NCBI GenBank assembly: GCA_036004685.1
Contig: DASYRE010000005.1
Coordinates: 1-64,000 of the forward strand
Reading direction: 5' to 3'
DNA: 64,000 nucleotides
Origin: Candidatus Polarisedimenticolia bacterium
GTDB taxonomy: Bacteria; Acidobacteriota; Polarisedimenticolia; Gp22-AA2; AA152
Shown: in pieces, positions 28,861 through 39,722 of the stretch
Numbering within the stretch: the first letter of the stretch is position 1
How the letters are laid out: the number at the start of each line of letters is the position of its first letter
The notes under the pieces: generated by a model
What the model was told of the DNA's origin: nothing
Seen by the model: only the letters and a program-made list of their open reading frames with translations
The model's database searches: none
Program-made: the position numbers and the translations under genes

Positions 28861-28950
28861 CGGACGCTGGGATCTCTTTGCCGACGCCCCGGCCGAGCGG
28901 TCCGGACGATCGGCGATTCTCCACGATGAATTCTGGAGCTGGTTTGCGAA

Positions 28951-29025
28951 TGGTAGGCGCGAGCGGATTTGAACCGCTGACCCCTTCCGTGTCAGGGAAG
29001 TGCTCTCCCCCTGAGCTACGCGCCT
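28951..29025 (-). tRNA. tRNA-Val (GAC)
   Basis: A 75-base cloverleaf with a perfect 7-bp acceptor stem, anticodon GAC reading valine codons and encoded CCA. It heads the thrS block on the same strand, 90 bases before thrS, and has its own consensus promoter. Confidence 0.95.
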
Positions 29026-29091
29026 CCAGATCGTCTCTCCACCCGGCGGGCGCCGAGAGAGGCGCCTTGATTGGAGCACCGATAAGTGCTC

Positions 29092-29121
29092 AGTGTAAAC
29101 GGGTTGCGAGAGGCCTGTCAA
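29092..29121 (-). promoter_or_regulatory. Promoter for tRNA-Val (and possibly thrS)
   Basis: On the minus strand, perfect TTGACA (29116-29121) and TACACT (29092-29097) are 18 bp apart, about 60 bases before the mature tRNA. Confidence 0.75.
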
Positions 29122-29163
29122 CCCTTTCCGTCGGCGGCCTTTCCAGGCCGCCCCCAGCCGCCG

Positions 29164-29192
29164 TTGCGGCCCCTTGAGCCGTCGGGTATTAT
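29164..29192 (+). promoter_or_regulatory. Promoter for the DAHP synthase operon
   Basis: TTGCGG (29164-29169) and TATTAT (29187-29192), 17 bp apart, 37 bases before the ATG at 29230. Confidence 0.55.
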
Positions 29193-29229
29193 AACGGCCC
29201 CTGAACCTTCAACCTGGGGTGAGCGCCGA

Positions 29230-30243
29230 ATGCTGATCGTCATGGACAAGGCGGTGACGGACCTCGAGATCGAGGCCGTCGTCAAGAAGATCGAGCGTCT
29301 TGGCTACAAGGCCAATCCTATCCCCGGAGCCCAGCGGATCGCCATCGGTATAACTGGAAACCAGAACCCCCTCGATCCCGAAGAGTTCGAATCGATGCCC
29401 GGCGTCAAGGAGGCGATCCGCGTCACCAAGCCCTACAAGCTCGTCAGCCGCGAAATGAAGAAGGAGGACAGCGTCGTCTCGGTCCGGGGCCGGGACGTGG
29501 GAGGGGCCCGCCTGGCGGTCATCGCCGGACCCTGCGCCGTGGAGACGGAGGATCAGGCGATCGAGATCGGCGAGATCGTCGCCCGGGCCGGCGCCAATTT
29601 CTATCGCGGCGGGGCCTACAAGCCGCGGACTTCCCCCTATTCCTTCCAGGGATTGGGCGAAAAGGGCCTGAAGATCCTGGCCAAGGTGCGGGAGGCCACC
29701 GGACTGCCCATCGTGACCGAGGCGATGGACACGGAATCGGTCTCCCTGGTCGAGGAGTACGCCGACGTCATCCAGATCGGGGCCCGGAACATGCAGAACT
29801 TCTCCCTGCTGAAGCGCGTGGGTAAGTCGCGCCTTCCGGTCTTCCTCAAGCGCGGAATCTCCGCCACGATGGACGAGCTGCTGATGTCGGCCGAGTACGT
29901 CGCGGCGGAAGGCAACTACCGCGTCATGCTCTGTGAAAGAGGGGTTCGAACCTTCGCCGACCACGCGCGCAACACGCTGGATCTCTCCGTCGTCCCGGCG
30001 GTGAAGCACCTGAGCCACCTCCCGATCCTGGTGGATCCCAGCCACGGCACCGGCCGGCGCGACCGGGTGGCGCCGCTGGCGCGGGCCGCGATCGCCGCGG
30101 GGGCCGACGGCATCATGGTGGAGGTCCACAACCACCCCGACAAAGCCCTCTCCGACGGGCCGCAGGCCCTCTATCCCGAGCAATTCGCCGTCCTGGTGGG
30201 CGAAATCCGGGCCCTGGCCCCGCTGGTCGCGCGGACCTTCTGA
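29230..30243 (+). CDS. aroF: 3-deoxy-7-phosphoheptulonate (DAHP) synthase
   Basis: First enzyme of the shikimate pathway, joining PEP and erythrose 4-phosphate. The 337-residue product has an N-terminal ferredoxin-like domain (about 1-72), as in the Thermotoga-type enzyme, where it serves feedback inhibition. The beta/alpha barrel shows [43 protein letters not shown] and [22 protein letters not shown] 29230 starts the regulatory domain; the frame is open upstream without similarity. Confidence 0.94.
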   Translation: MLIVMDKAVTDLEIEAVVKKIERLGYKANPIPGAQRIAIGITGNQNPLDPEEFESMPGVKEAIRVTKPYKLVSREMKKEDSVVSVRGRDVGGARLAVIAGPCAVETEDQAIEIGEIVARAGANFYRGGAYKPRTSPYSFQGLGEKGLKILAKVREATGLPIVTEAMDTESVSLVEEYADVIQIGARNMQNFSLLKRVGKSRLPVFLKRGISATMDELLMSAEYVAAEGNYRVMLCERGVRTFADHARNTLDLSVVPAVKHLSHLPILVDPSHGTGRRDRVAPLARAAIAAGADGIMVEVHNHPDKALSDGPQALYPEQFAVLVGEIRALAPLVARTF

Positions 30244-30256
30244 CTCGAGAGAAATC

Positions 30257-31101
30257 TTGATACCGCTGGGGCACCTCCACGTCGATCTCGTCCGCATGGG
30301 ACGCTTCCGGCTCGACGGGGGGGCGATGTTTGGCGTGGTTCCCCGCGTCCTCTGGGAGCGCGTCAGCCCCCCGGACGAGAAGAACCGGATCGAGCTGGCC
30401 ATGAACGGCCTGCTGATCCGGGATGGCAAGCGGACGGTTCTCGTGGAGACGGGGATGGGGGACCGCTGGTCTCCGAAGGAGAGGGAGATCTACGCGCTGC
30501 GGAACGATCCCGGCCTGGCCGCCGCCTTGGAGAAGCTGCAGGCGCGCGCCGAGTCGGTCGACGCGGTGATCCTCACCCACCTGCATTTCGATCACGCCGG
30601 GGGCGCCACCTGCCTGGAGGCCTCGGGGGAGGCGGCGCCGGCCTTTCCGAACGCCACCTATTTCCTCCAGAAGTCGGAATGGAGCTTCGCCCGGGATCTG
30701 AACGAAAGGACGCGCGCCAGTTATCGCAAGGACGATTTCGAGCCGCTCGAGCGCGCCGGCCGGTTGCAGCTCGTGGAAGGGGAAATGGAGATATTTCCGG
30801 GAGTCAGCGTGGTGCCGCTTCCCGGACATACCCCCGGGCTGCAGGGCGTCCTGATCCGAGGAGGGGGCCGGTCCCTTCTCTATCCCTCGGACATGGTCCC
30901 CACCGCCGCGCACCTTCCTTATCCTTACATCATGGGATTCGACGTGTTGCCGCTGACGACGCTGGCGACTCGCAAGGCGATCCTGCCCCGCGCCGCGGCC
31001 GAGGGGTGGATCCTCGTTCTGGGGCACGAGGTGGACAACCCCGTGGGCACCCTGATCGAAGAGAAGGGCAGGATGCGCCTGGAACCGGCGGAGGCGGAGC
31101 C

Positions 31102-31105
<4 letters not shown>
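30257..31105 (+). CDS. MBL-fold metallo-hydrolase
   Basis: A 282-residue metallo-beta-lactamase-fold protein. All metal ligands are present: [14 protein letters not shown], the Asp in YPSDM and the last His in LGHEVDNP. This subgroup includes lactonases and related hydrolases; the substrate is not evident. The start is TTG at 30257, 13 bases after the DAHP synthase. Its stop overlaps the GTG of carA by three bases. Confidence 0.85.
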
Positions 31106-32268
<1,163 letters not shown>

Positions 32269-32310
32269 CCCCGCCACCTCGCACGAAAATCCGCTCGGAT
32301 TCCGCGGCAC

Positions 32311-32340
32311 TTGGAATTGCGCGCACGGCGACCCTATATT
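32311..32340 (+). promoter_or_regulatory. Promoter for the multi-pass membrane protein
   Basis: TTGGAA (32311-32316) and TATATT (32335-32340) are 18 bp apart, 48 bases before the ATG at 32389. Confidence 0.6.
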
Positions 32341-32388
32341 TCATCGGTGCCGGGGGCGGGCGTCCGGCCGGCAGGGAGGTCGCCATCG

Positions 32389-33132
32389 ATGGGCAAGGAA
32401 GACGTCTACATCATTAATGCGGAAGACATTCTGGAGAGCTACTCTCAGGCCGCGGGAACCCGACAGGGTCCGCGGCTGATCGGTGAGGAGGGGGACCGAA
32501 CCGCCGCGCGGACGCGCCGCGCCCGGGGCAACGCCCGGGCGGTCGTGGCTTCGACCCTTTCCCTCTTCCTGTGCGGGGCCGGGCAAGCCTACAACGGCCA
32601 GCCCAAGCTGGGGTTTTTCCTCTTCTTGACGGAGGTCCTGGCGGTGGTCGGCCATTGGTCGGTGATCAAGCTGTGGCCGATGCTCAGGGATGTCGGCTAC
32701 ATCTTCGCCGTGACGGAGTGGGAGATCTTCGTCTTCCTGGCCATCAGCGACTTCCTGATGGTCTTCTTCCTCCTGTACAACGTCGCGCAGGCCTACCACC
32801 AAGCGGAGCTGGACGGGAACGCCTTCGAGGGACTGCGCCGGCCGATCCTCGCGGGGATCGCCTCCCTCCTGCTGCCGGGCTGGGGCCAGCTCCTCAACGC
32901 CCAGCTCGGAAAGGCCCTCTTCTTCCTCTTTTGCCTGCTGACCGAGGTCTACGTCGTCACGCTTCTGCTGCTCCTCCCGTCGTTCCGATTCCTTGCCGAA
33001 CTGGATTTGGGAAGGCTCCTTGCCGGGCGGGAAACGAGGATCGCCATGGGGATCGTCTGCTTCGCCGCGCTCATCTGGGCGATGAGCGCCTACGACGCCT
33101 ACCTCGTGGCGCGCTATCGCAGAGCGCGGTAA
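32389..33132 (+). CDS. Multi-pass membrane protein with duplicated GxGQ motif
   Basis: The 247-residue product begins with a charged cytoplasmic region (about 1-50) followed by about six transmembrane helices. Two similar segments, LFLCGAGQAYNGQPKLGFFLF and LLLPGWGQLLNAQLGKALFFL, show an internal duplication of a TM2-like or DUF5683-like unit. GGGAGG lies before the ATG. Function is unknown. Confidence 0.7.
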   Translation: MGKEDVYIINAEDILESYSQAAGTRQGPRLIGEEGDRTAARTRRARGNARAVVASTLSLFLCGAGQAYNGQPKLGFFLFLTEVLAVVGHWSVIKLWPMLRDVGYIFAVTEWEIFVFLAISDFLMVFFLLYNVAQAYHQAELDGNAFEGLRRPILAGIASLLLPGWGQLLNAQLGKALFFLFCLLTEVYVVTLLLLLPSFRFLAELDLGRLLAGRETRIAMGIVCFAALIWAMSAYDAYLVARYRRAR

Positions 33133-33134
33133 CT

Positions 33135-33153
33135 CTTCGCGGTCCTCGCGAAG
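33135..33153. terminator. Possible bidirectional terminator hairpin
   Basis: A perfect 7-bp stem (33135-33141 with 33147-33153, 5-base loop) in the 28-bp gap between convergent genes. No T run is present, so the call rests on position. Confidence 0.4.
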
Positions 33154-33160
33154 GAGGCTG

Positions 33161-34177
33161 TCAGCGCCGGGGGGCGGGGCTTCCCTCGATTTGCCGCCGC
33201 ACCACGTCGATATCCGGGTTCTCGGGATCCAGGGCGGCGGCCCGGTCGAGCTCCTTCCGCGCCGACTCCAAATCGCCTTGGGCGCGGGCGATCCGTGCCA
33301 TCAGGACCCGGGCCTCCGCCGTCTCCTTCGACGCCAGGGCTTTCGCCGCCTCCGCTTCCGCCTCGGAGAGCCGGCCGGCGTCCAGCGACAGACTTCCCAG
33401 CAAGGCGTGGTATTCACCGGCGTAGGGGGCCGGCTCACCCGAGCTCTTCTTCAGGACGCCCTCCGCTTCGCGGAGCTTGCCCTGCTTGGCCAGGAGCCGG
33501 CCGAGCTGGAAGGAGGCTTTCGGGTAGCCCGGAGATTGCTCGAGAGCCTTCCGGAGGAGCGACGGCTGCCGCCCCGAGCCGGAGTCGATCAAGGCGCGAA
33601 TGTAGTTTTCGTACGCCACCAGCGGGAAATCGCGTCGCGCGCCGGCGTCGTCGGCGGCGGCGGCCAGGTTGTTGCCGGAGATGCCGTCGCTGCGGAACAG
33701 CGAATGCGCCAGCGACCGGAGGAGCCTCAGGAGATCCTTGAGGCTCCCGCGCTCCTCCCTCCAGGAGGCGGCACGGTTGGAATCGAGGTTGATGACGCGC
33801 GCCGAGACGACGATTTGTCCCTGATCGAGGTTGAACCGTCCCACCACGAGCCGATCGGCGCGCGGGCCGTCCGGATCCGCGGCGAAATGGCGGCCGAGCT
33901 TGATCGAGGTGGCGAGCGTCAAGGGGGCCCCGGCCGGGACGGACAGCTCCTCCATGGCGAGAATGCGATCCTCGCGCGCCACGACGGTCTGCCCCGCGAA
34001 GAGGTAATAGTCTCCCAGCGACACCGCCATCGCCTCCCGAAGCCAGTCCCGCGACGGATCGGGCGCCCGATCCTCGAACGGCAGAATCAGGTAGGCGTGG
34101 TGTCGTGCCTCCGCGGCGGCCGGAAGCGCGACGCCGAGAAGCAGGAGCAGCGCGGCGCCGGCGCGGCGCCCGATCAT
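33161..34177 (-). CDS. Exported TPR protein
   Basis: A 338-residue protein with a signal peptide (cleavage near AAAEA), an N-terminal domain beginning [31 protein letters not shown] (the pattern used by TolB-N or FlgO-like domains in which a stress or assembly factor scores a set of proteins), and at least three TPR repeats at about 195-330. It is coupled by a four-base overlap to the yacL-like gene upstream. A periplasmic scaffold role is inference. Confidence 0.7.
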   Translation of the reverse strand: MIGRRAGAALLLLLGVALPAAAEARHHAYLILPFEDRAPDPSRDWLREAMAVSLGDYYLFAGQTVVAREDRILAMEELSVPAGAPLTLATSIKLGRHFAADPDGPRADRLVVGRFNLDQGQIVVSARVINLDSNRAASWREERGSLKDLLRLLRSLAHSLFRSDGISGNNLAAAADDAGARRDFPLVAYENYIRALIDSGSGRQPSLLRKALEQSPGYPKASFQLGRLLAKQGKLREAEGVLKKSSGEPAPYAGEYHALLGSLSLDAGRLSEAEAEAAKALASKETAEARVLMARIARAQGDLESARKELDRAAALDPENPDIDVVRRQIEGSPAPRR

Positions 34178-35202
34178 CCGTTTCTCCGGAGCCGGTCCAC
34201 TTCCTCAGGCTGGGCGCCCGGCGGCGTCTCGAAGCGTCCGAAGAACATCTTCCCGGCGGTCGTCTGCAGAACGCTGGTCACGACGATGTCCACCGTCTTG
34301 CCGATGAGCCGCTTGGCGTTGTCCACGACCACCATCGTCCCGTCGTCCAGGTAGCCGACTCCCTGGTTGGGCTCCTTGCCTTCCTTGATGATGAAGACCT
34401 TCATCGCCTCCCCCGGGAGCACGACGGGCTTGAGGGAGTTCGCCAGCTCGTTCACGTTGAGGACTTCCACCCCGCGCAGCTGCGCGACCTTGTTCAGATT
34501 GAAGTCGTTGGTGAGGATCTTCGCGTGCGTCTGCTTGGCCAGCTCGATGAGCTTCAGATCCACCTCCTTCACGTCGGGGAAGTCGGCGGCGGTGATCACC
34601 ACCTTCACGTGGACCCCTTTCTGGATCCTCTGGAGGATGTCCAGTCCCTTGCGGCCGCGGTTCCTCTTCAGGGGATCGGGAGAGTCGGCGATGTACTGCA
34701 GCTCGTTGAGGACGAACTGGGGCACCACGAGCCCGCCGTCCAGGAATCCCGTCTCGCACACGTCGGCGATCCGGCCGTCGATGATCACGCTGGTGTCGAG
34801 GATCTTGTCCGGAGGGGCCGCTCCCCGGGAGCCGCCACCCCGCAGCGACTCCAAAGTGAAGTGCTCCGCTTTCCGGGCCCCCAGGGCGGCCCCGAGAAAG
34901 AGGGCCACGAGAAGATTCCCCGCCCGCAGGAATTCCGCGGGGATCCCGAAGAGGCCGGAGGAGGGGATCACGCGCCACAGGAAGGCCCCGGCGCCCGCTC
35001 CGCAGGCCAGCCCCAGCATCGCGCCGGCGAGGATGCGGACTTCGACTCTGCGGGCCAGGAATTCCAGCGCCAGCCCCGTACCGGCGAGGGCCGCCGCCAG
35101 CACCGGGCCGCGCAGGCCGGCGGAATCGCCGGAAGGAGGGAAAATCTGGAAGGACAGAACCGCGGCGAAGAGAATGAACAGGACTCGGAGGATCCAGGTC
35201 AT
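34174..35202 (-). CDS. Membrane PIN/TRAM-domain protein (YacL family)
   Basis: A 342-residue protein with four N-terminal transmembrane helices (about 5-108), a PIN domain starting [19 protein letters not shown] with later conserved Asp in [10 protein letters not shown], and a C-terminal TRAM domain ([28 protein letters not shown]). The architecture matches Bacillus YacL. PIN domains are usually metal-dependent RNases; the target is unknown. A TATAAT-like -10 lies at 35247-35252. Confidence 0.88.
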   Translation of the reverse strand: MTWILRVLFILFAAVLSFQIFPPSGDSAGLRGPVLAAALAGTGLALEFLARRVEVRILAGAMLGLACGAGAGAFLWRVIPSSGLFGIPAEFLRAGNLLVALFLGAALGARKAEHFTLESLRGGGSRGAAPPDKILDTSVIIDGRIADVCETGFLDGGLVVPQFVLNELQYIADSPDPLKRNRGRKGLDILQRIQKGVHVKVVITAADFPDVKEVDLKLIELAKQTHAKILTNDFNLNKVAQLRGVEVLNVNELANSLKPVVLPGEAMKVFIIKEGKEPNQGVGYLDDGTMVVVDNAKRLIGKTVDIVVTSVLQTTAGKMFFGRFETPPGAQPEEVDRLRRNG

Positions 35203-35247
35203 CGCATTCTTGCTCCCGTCGGGAAAGAATCGAAATAACCGGCGGGA

Positions 35248-36597
35248 TTATAGCAACGATTCGACCGCCTCCGCGAGGGAGCCGACTCCCGTCAGCTCGA
35301 TCCCCTTCTCGAAAGCCAGATCCCGGAGGTTCGGCTGGGGAAGCAGGCAGCGGCGAAAGCCGAGCCGGGCGGCCTCGCGAATCCGCTCGGACGCCCGTCC
35401 CACGGCGCGCACCTCCCCAACGAGCCCGATCTCGCCGAAGACCACGGTGTCGGCGCGGGCGGGGCGGTTCAGCAGCGACGAGGCCAGGGCGCAGGCGATG
35501 GGGAGATCGGCGGCCGGCTCGCTCAGGCGCACCCCCCCGGCCACGTTGAGAAAGACATCTTGACCGGAGAACGCCAGGCCGGCCCTCTTCTCCAGCACCG
35601 CCAGAAGCAGGGCCGCGCGGCCGGCGTCGAATCCGGTGGCGGCCCGGCGGGGCGAAGGGGAGAGCGCGCTGGCCGCGAGCGCCTGGGTTTCCACGAGCAC
35701 CGGCACCGTCCCTTCCATCGAGCAGAACACCACCGAGCCCGGCGCGCCGCTGCGCCGCTGCGCCAGGAAGAGCGACGACGGGTTCGCGACCGGCGACAGG
35801 CCCCGGTCGGTCATCTCGAAGACTCCCATTTCGCCGGACGGTCCGAACCGGTTCTTCACGGTCCGCAGGATCCGATGGGAGAAGGAGGCGTCGCCCTCGA
35901 AGTAGATCACCGTGTCGACGAGATGCTCCAGGGTCTTCGGGCCCGCAAGGTTGCCGTCCTTGGTGACGTGCCCAATCAGGAAGAGCGGCACGCCGCGCTC
36001 CTTCGCGAAAAGCAGGAGCCGCGAGGCCGATTCGCGGACCTGGGCGACGCTTCCGGCCGGTGACGGAAGCGTCGCGGCGGAGACGGTCTGGATCGAATCG
36101 ACGATCAAGGCGCCGGGGAGGATCTCCTCCGCCGCCTCGAGGATGCGCTCCAGGGAGTTCTCGGGAAGGAGCAGGACCTGCTCGGCGGCGAGACCGAGTC
36201 GCCCGGCGCGCAGAGCGATCTGGGCGCCCGATTCCTCGCCGGTCGCGTAAAGCACCGGCGTTCCGGCGCGCGCCAGCGCCGCCGCGGCCTGCAGGAGCAG
36301 GGTCGACTTCCCGATCCCCGGGTCTCCCCCCACCAGGATCCCCATGCCCGGGACCATCCCGCCTCCCAGCACCCGATCGAGAGGAGCGATCCCCGACACG
36401 CGGCGGGCGCCCGGCTCGGATCCGGCCCAGCCTGCCAACGGCCGCGCGGCCGGGCCGGGCCCGGAGCGGCGCGCCGGGGAGGCTTCTCGGAGGGCCCCCT
36501 CCTGCAGGCTGTTCCATTCCTGGCAGGCGGGACAACGGCCCAGCCACTTGGGGCTTTCGTTGCCGCAGGATCGACACAAGAAGAGGGAGGCCTTCAC
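35248..36597 (-). CDS. radA: DNA repair protein RadA
   Basis: A 449-residue RecA-like ATPase involved in branch migration during recombination. It has an N-terminal zinc finger (CRSCGNESPKWLGRCPAC), Walker A GGDPGIGKST, the RadA-specific KNRFG motif (VKNRFGPSGEMG) and a Lon-like C-terminal domain. The start is GTG 36597 (KASLFLCRSCG follows), overlapping the alr stop by four bases. Third gene of the dnaB-alr-radA chain. Confidence 0.95.
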   Translation of the reverse strand: MKASLFLCRSCGNESPKWLGRCPACQEWNSLQEGALREASPARRSGPGPAARPLAGWAGSEPGARRVSGIAPLDRVLGGGMVPGMGILVGGDPGIGKSTLLLQAAAALARAGTPVLYATGEESGAQIALRAGRLGLAAEQVLLLPENSLERILEAAEEILPGALIVDSIQTVSAATLPSPAGSVAQVRESASRLLLFAKERGVPLFLIGHVTKDGNLAGPKTLEHLVDTVIYFEGDASFSHRILRTVKNRFGPSGEMGVFEMTDRGLSPVANPSSLFLAQRRSGAPGSVVFCSMEGTVPVLVETQALAASALSPSPRRAATGFDAGRAALLLAVLEKRAGLAFSGQDVFLNVAGGVRLSEPAADLPIACALASSLLNRPARADTVVFGEIGLVGEVRAVGRASERIREAARLGFRRCLLPQPNLRDLAFEKGIELTGVGSLAEAVESLL

Positions 36598-37772
36598 GGC
36601 CGGCCTCTGGCGAACCGGCTGCGGACCTCTTCCAGCCGCCCGCCGCGGAAGTAGAGTCTCGGCACCCTCCAGCCGATGCCGCACAGGATTTCCCAAGACA
36701 CGGTGCCGGCCTCGGCGGCCACTTGGTCGGCCCCCTGAAGCTCGCCGCCCTGGCTCCCGATCAGGACCGCCTCGTCCCCCAGCGCCGCTTCGGGGATATC
36801 GGTGACGTCCAGCGTGGTGAGGTCCATGCTGATCCGGCCGGCGATTGGAACGCGCCTGCCGCGAACCAGGAAGTGCCCCCGGTTCGAGAGAGAGCGGATG
36901 ACTCCGTCGTCGTAACCGGCGGCGACCGTGGCGATCCGGCTTTTCCTTCGGGCCACGAACGTCGCCCCGTACCCGACCGCTTCCCCCTCGGGGACTTCCT
37001 TGACCAGGACGATCCGGCTCGTCAGCCGGAGGACCGGAGCCAGGGGAATCGCCCGGTTGCGCGGAGAGGGACGGTAGCCGTAAAGCAGCAGCCCGGGACG
37101 CACCAGCGTGAGGCCTTCCGGCAGGCGATCCAGCACGGCGGCCGAATTGGCGAGGTGCAGCAGAGGCGGGGCGTAGCCGCGCGATCGGATCAGCCCCACC
37201 ACCTCGTCGAAGCGCTCTCTCTGCACCCGCGTGAGGGGGTGATCGGGGTCATCGGCGCAGGCGAGGTGGGAGAAGACTCCCTCCAGCGCCAGAGCCGGGG
37301 AACGCGCGAGGATCTCCAGCAAGGCTCCGGCAAGCGTCCAGGGAACTCCGAGGCGGCCCATGCCGGTGTCGACCTTCAGATGAAAGGGGGCGGGCCGGCC
37401 CGCCCGGGAGGCGGCGGCCTGGAGCGCGGCGATCTGATCCTCCCGGAACAGAGCCGGCGTGACCCGTTCGCGGACCACCGCCTCCATCTGGGCGGGCTCG
37501 AGCGGGCCCATCACCAGGATCGGAACCTCGATCCCGGCCCGCCGGAGCTCCTGCGCCTCCTCCAGCAGGGCGACCGCGAGCCGGTCGATTCCCGCCGCGG
37601 CGAGCGCGCGCGCCACGGGAACGGCGCCGTGGCCGTAGGCATCCGCCTTCACGACGCCCATCACCGGCAGGCCGCCGGCGCGCGATCGGATGGCGGCCAG
37701 ATTCGCCTCCAGGGCGTCGAGCGACACTTCCGCCCGGGTCGGCCGCTGCTCCGGAAAGTCGGCGGCGCTCAC
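36594..37772 (-). CDS. alr: Alanine racemase
   Basis: Produces D-alanine for peptidoglycan. The 392-residue product has the PLP Lys in GVVKADAYGHGA, the barrel segment KVDTGMGRLG, and the C-terminal domain with EAVGYGATF, AAGYDDGV and AGRISMDLTTLDVT. GTG 37772 overlaps the dnaB stop by four bases. The frame remains open through the dnaB shadow, but family similarity begins here. Confidence 0.95.
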   Translation of the reverse strand: MSAADFPEQRPTRAEVSLDALEANLAAIRSRAGGLPVMGVVKADAYGHGAVPVARALAAAGIDRLAVALLEEAQELRRAGIEVPILVMGPLEPAQMEAVVRERVTPALFREDQIAALQAAASRAGRPAPFHLKVDTGMGRLGVPWTLAGALLEILARSPALALEGVFSHLACADDPDHPLTRVQRERFDEVVGLIRSRGYAPPLLHLANSAAVLDRLPEGLTLVRPGLLLYGYRPSPRNRAIPLAPVLRLTSRIVLVKEVPEGEAVGYGATFVARRKSRIATVAAGYDDGVIRSLSNRGHFLVRGRRVPIAGRISMDLTTLDVTDIPEAALGDEAVLIGSQGGELQGADQVAAEAGTVSWEILCGIGWRVPRLYFRGGRLEEVRSRFARGRP

Positions 37773-39124
37773 TCCGGCTGCCAGCCGGGTTCGTCGACCC
37801 TCGTCTCGAACTTGGTGTACTGCTTGATGAAGGCCAGGGGAACGAGGCCGATCGGGCCGTTCCGCTGCTTGGCGATGATCAGGTCCGCCTTGCCGCGGTT
37901 GTCCTCGGTGGGCTTGTAGACTTCCTCGCGATAGATGAAGAGCACCACGTCGGCGTCCTGCTCGATGGCCCCCGATTCCCGGAGATCCGAAAGCTGCGGG
38001 CGGCGGTCCCCGCCGCGCGTCTCCGGCGCCCGGGAGAGCTGCGAGATCGCGATGATCGGTATCTGGAGCTCCTTGGCCAGCTCCTTCAAGGAGCGGGAGA
38101 TCTCCGAGATCTCCTGCGTGCGGTTCTCCACCCGCCCGCGCCCCCGGATCAGCTGAAGGTAGTCGATGATGAGCATGTCGAGCCCGTGCTCGCTCTTGAG
38201 CCGCCTCGCCTTGGCGCGCATCTCCAGCACGCCGATCCCGGCGGTGTCGTCGATGAAGATCGGAGCCGCGGCGAGCCGGGCGAAGGCCTCCGTCAGCTTC
38301 TTCCAGTCGTCCTTGGACAGGCGCCCCGTGCGCAGGAGGTGCGCGTCGATCCGGCCGAGGGAGCACAGCATTCGCAGGAAAAGCTGCTCCCGGGACATTT
38401 CCAGGGAGAAGAGGCCGATCCGGCGCGCCTCCTTCAGCGCCGCGTTCTGGGCGACGTTCAGGCAGAACGTGGTCTTGCCCATCGCGGGCCGCGCGGCCAC
38501 GACGATCAGATCCGATTTCTGCAGTCCGGCGGTGTACTCGTCCAGCTTCTCGTAGCCGGTCGCGAGGCCGGTGATCAGGGAGCGGCTTTCGGTGAGCTCC
38601 TCGATGACCTTCAGCGACGCTTCGGCGATCGTCCGGATGGGAAGGAATCCGACCGAGAGGGTGTCCTGGGCGATCCGGAAGATCGAGGACTCGGCGCGAT
38701 CCAGGATTTGCTCCACCTCGTCCTCGGCCCGGTAGCATTCGGTGAGAATTCCCGAGGCCGAGCCGATGAGCCCCCGCAGGATCGCTTTTTCCTTGACGAT
38801 CCGGGCGTAGTACTCGATGTGCCGGGAGGTCGGGACGCCGTCGGCGAGGGCCGCGATGTAGGCGGGGCCGCCCACCTGCTCGAGCACTCCCGTCCTGGCA
38901 AGCTCCTCCTTCAGCGTGATTTCGTCGATTGCGGTGGCGCGCTCCGAGAGCGCCTCCATCACCTTGTAGATCTTGCGGTGGGTGTCCTGGTAGAAATCGC
39001 TGTCCTTGAGGATTTCCTGGGCCCGGTTGATCGCCTGGTTCTCGAGCAGGATCGATCCGAGGACCGAGCGCTCGGCGTCGACGCTGTGGGGAAGGTTTTT
39101 TTCGAGGGTGATATCGGTCGCCAT
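37769..39124 (-). CDS. dnaB: Replicative DNA helicase
   Basis: A 451-residue hexameric helicase: N-terminal primase-interacting domain (LPHSVDAERSVLGSILLENQAI), then a RecA-like core with Walker A AARPAMGKTTFCLN, the DYLQLI Walker B segment, and SQLSR and FIYREE motifs. No intein is present. It diverges from rnpB and heads dnaB-alr-radA. Confidence 0.96.
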   Translation of the reverse strand: MATDITLEKNLPHSVDAERSVLGSILLENQAINRAQEILKDSDFYQDTHRKIYKVMEALSERATAIDEITLKEELARTGVLEQVGGPAYIAALADGVPTSRHIEYYARIVKEKAILRGLIGSASGILTECYRAEDEVEQILDRAESSIFRIAQDTLSVGFLPIRTIAEASLKVIEELTESRSLITGLATGYEKLDEYTAGLQKSDLIVVAARPAMGKTTFCLNVAQNAALKEARRIGLFSLEMSREQLFLRMLCSLGRIDAHLLRTGRLSKDDWKKLTEAFARLAAAPIFIDDTAGIGVLEMRAKARRLKSEHGLDMLIIDYLQLIRGRGRVENRTQEISEISRSLKELAKELQIPIIAISQLSRAPETRGGDRRPQLSDLRESGAIEQDADVVLFIYREEVYKPTEDNRGKADLIIAKQRNGPIGLVPLAFIKQYTKFETRVDEPGWQPE

Positions 39125-39249
39125 CGCGGCCCGGGAGCGGCGCGCTGGCGCGCCGCCGAAGAATCAGGATCGGCTCTCCGCAGGAGACGGACTATAACAC
39201 GGATCGAGAATCGTTGACCCGCTGATTCCCCTATGCTAACTTTCGTCAC

Positions 39250-39671
39250 GGCCGGAGCAGAAAGGACGGTCGCCGCCCTTGCAAAAGGGGGGAGGAAAGT
39301 CCGGACTCCGCAGGGCATTGCGCTGGGTAACACCCAGTCCCGGTGACGGGAAGGAAAGTGCCACAGAAAAGATACCGCCGGAGCCGCGTAACGGGCGGCC
39401 CTCTCGTGAGAGGCGCCCGGCTTCGGTAAGGGTGAAAAGGTGCGGTAAGAGCGCACCAGTGCTCCGGGTGACTGGAGCAGCTTGGTAAACCCCGCAAGGA
39501 GCAAGGCCAAATAGGGAAGCATTCGGGGTGGCCCGCCTCCGCTTCCGGGTAGGCTGCAGGGCTCCGGGGAGACCCGGGGTCCCCGGCGGGAGTAATCCCT
39601 CCGGTAGAGGAATGACCGTCGCCCGGCCCTCGGGGCCGGGGACAGAATCCGGCTTATTTTCTGCTCCGGCC
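39250..39671 (+). ncRNA. rnpB: RNase P RNA (bacterial type A)
   Basis: A 422-nt ribozyme subunit that matures tRNA 5' ends. The universally conserved blocks are visible: GAGGAAAGTCCGGACTCC near 39290, GTGCCACAGAAA, GGTAAGGGTGAAAAGGTGCGGTAAGAG-like central core, GAGGAATGACCG and GACAGAATCCGGCTTAT. The P1 stem pairs 39250-39260 with 39661-39671 perfectly. A T-rich stretch follows P1. A possible promoter (TTGACC 39214-39219 and a TATGCTAAC-like -10) lies just before. Confidence 0.95.
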
Positions 39672-39722
39672 GTTTCTTTCGCGCCCTTCCGACACGCGCC
39701 CCGCGCGGCGCGCCGGTGCCCA

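Noticed and set aside
35560-37919. Long plus-strand open frames opposite radA and alr
   Set aside because: They are shadows; radA and alr carry all catalytic motifs on the minus strand.
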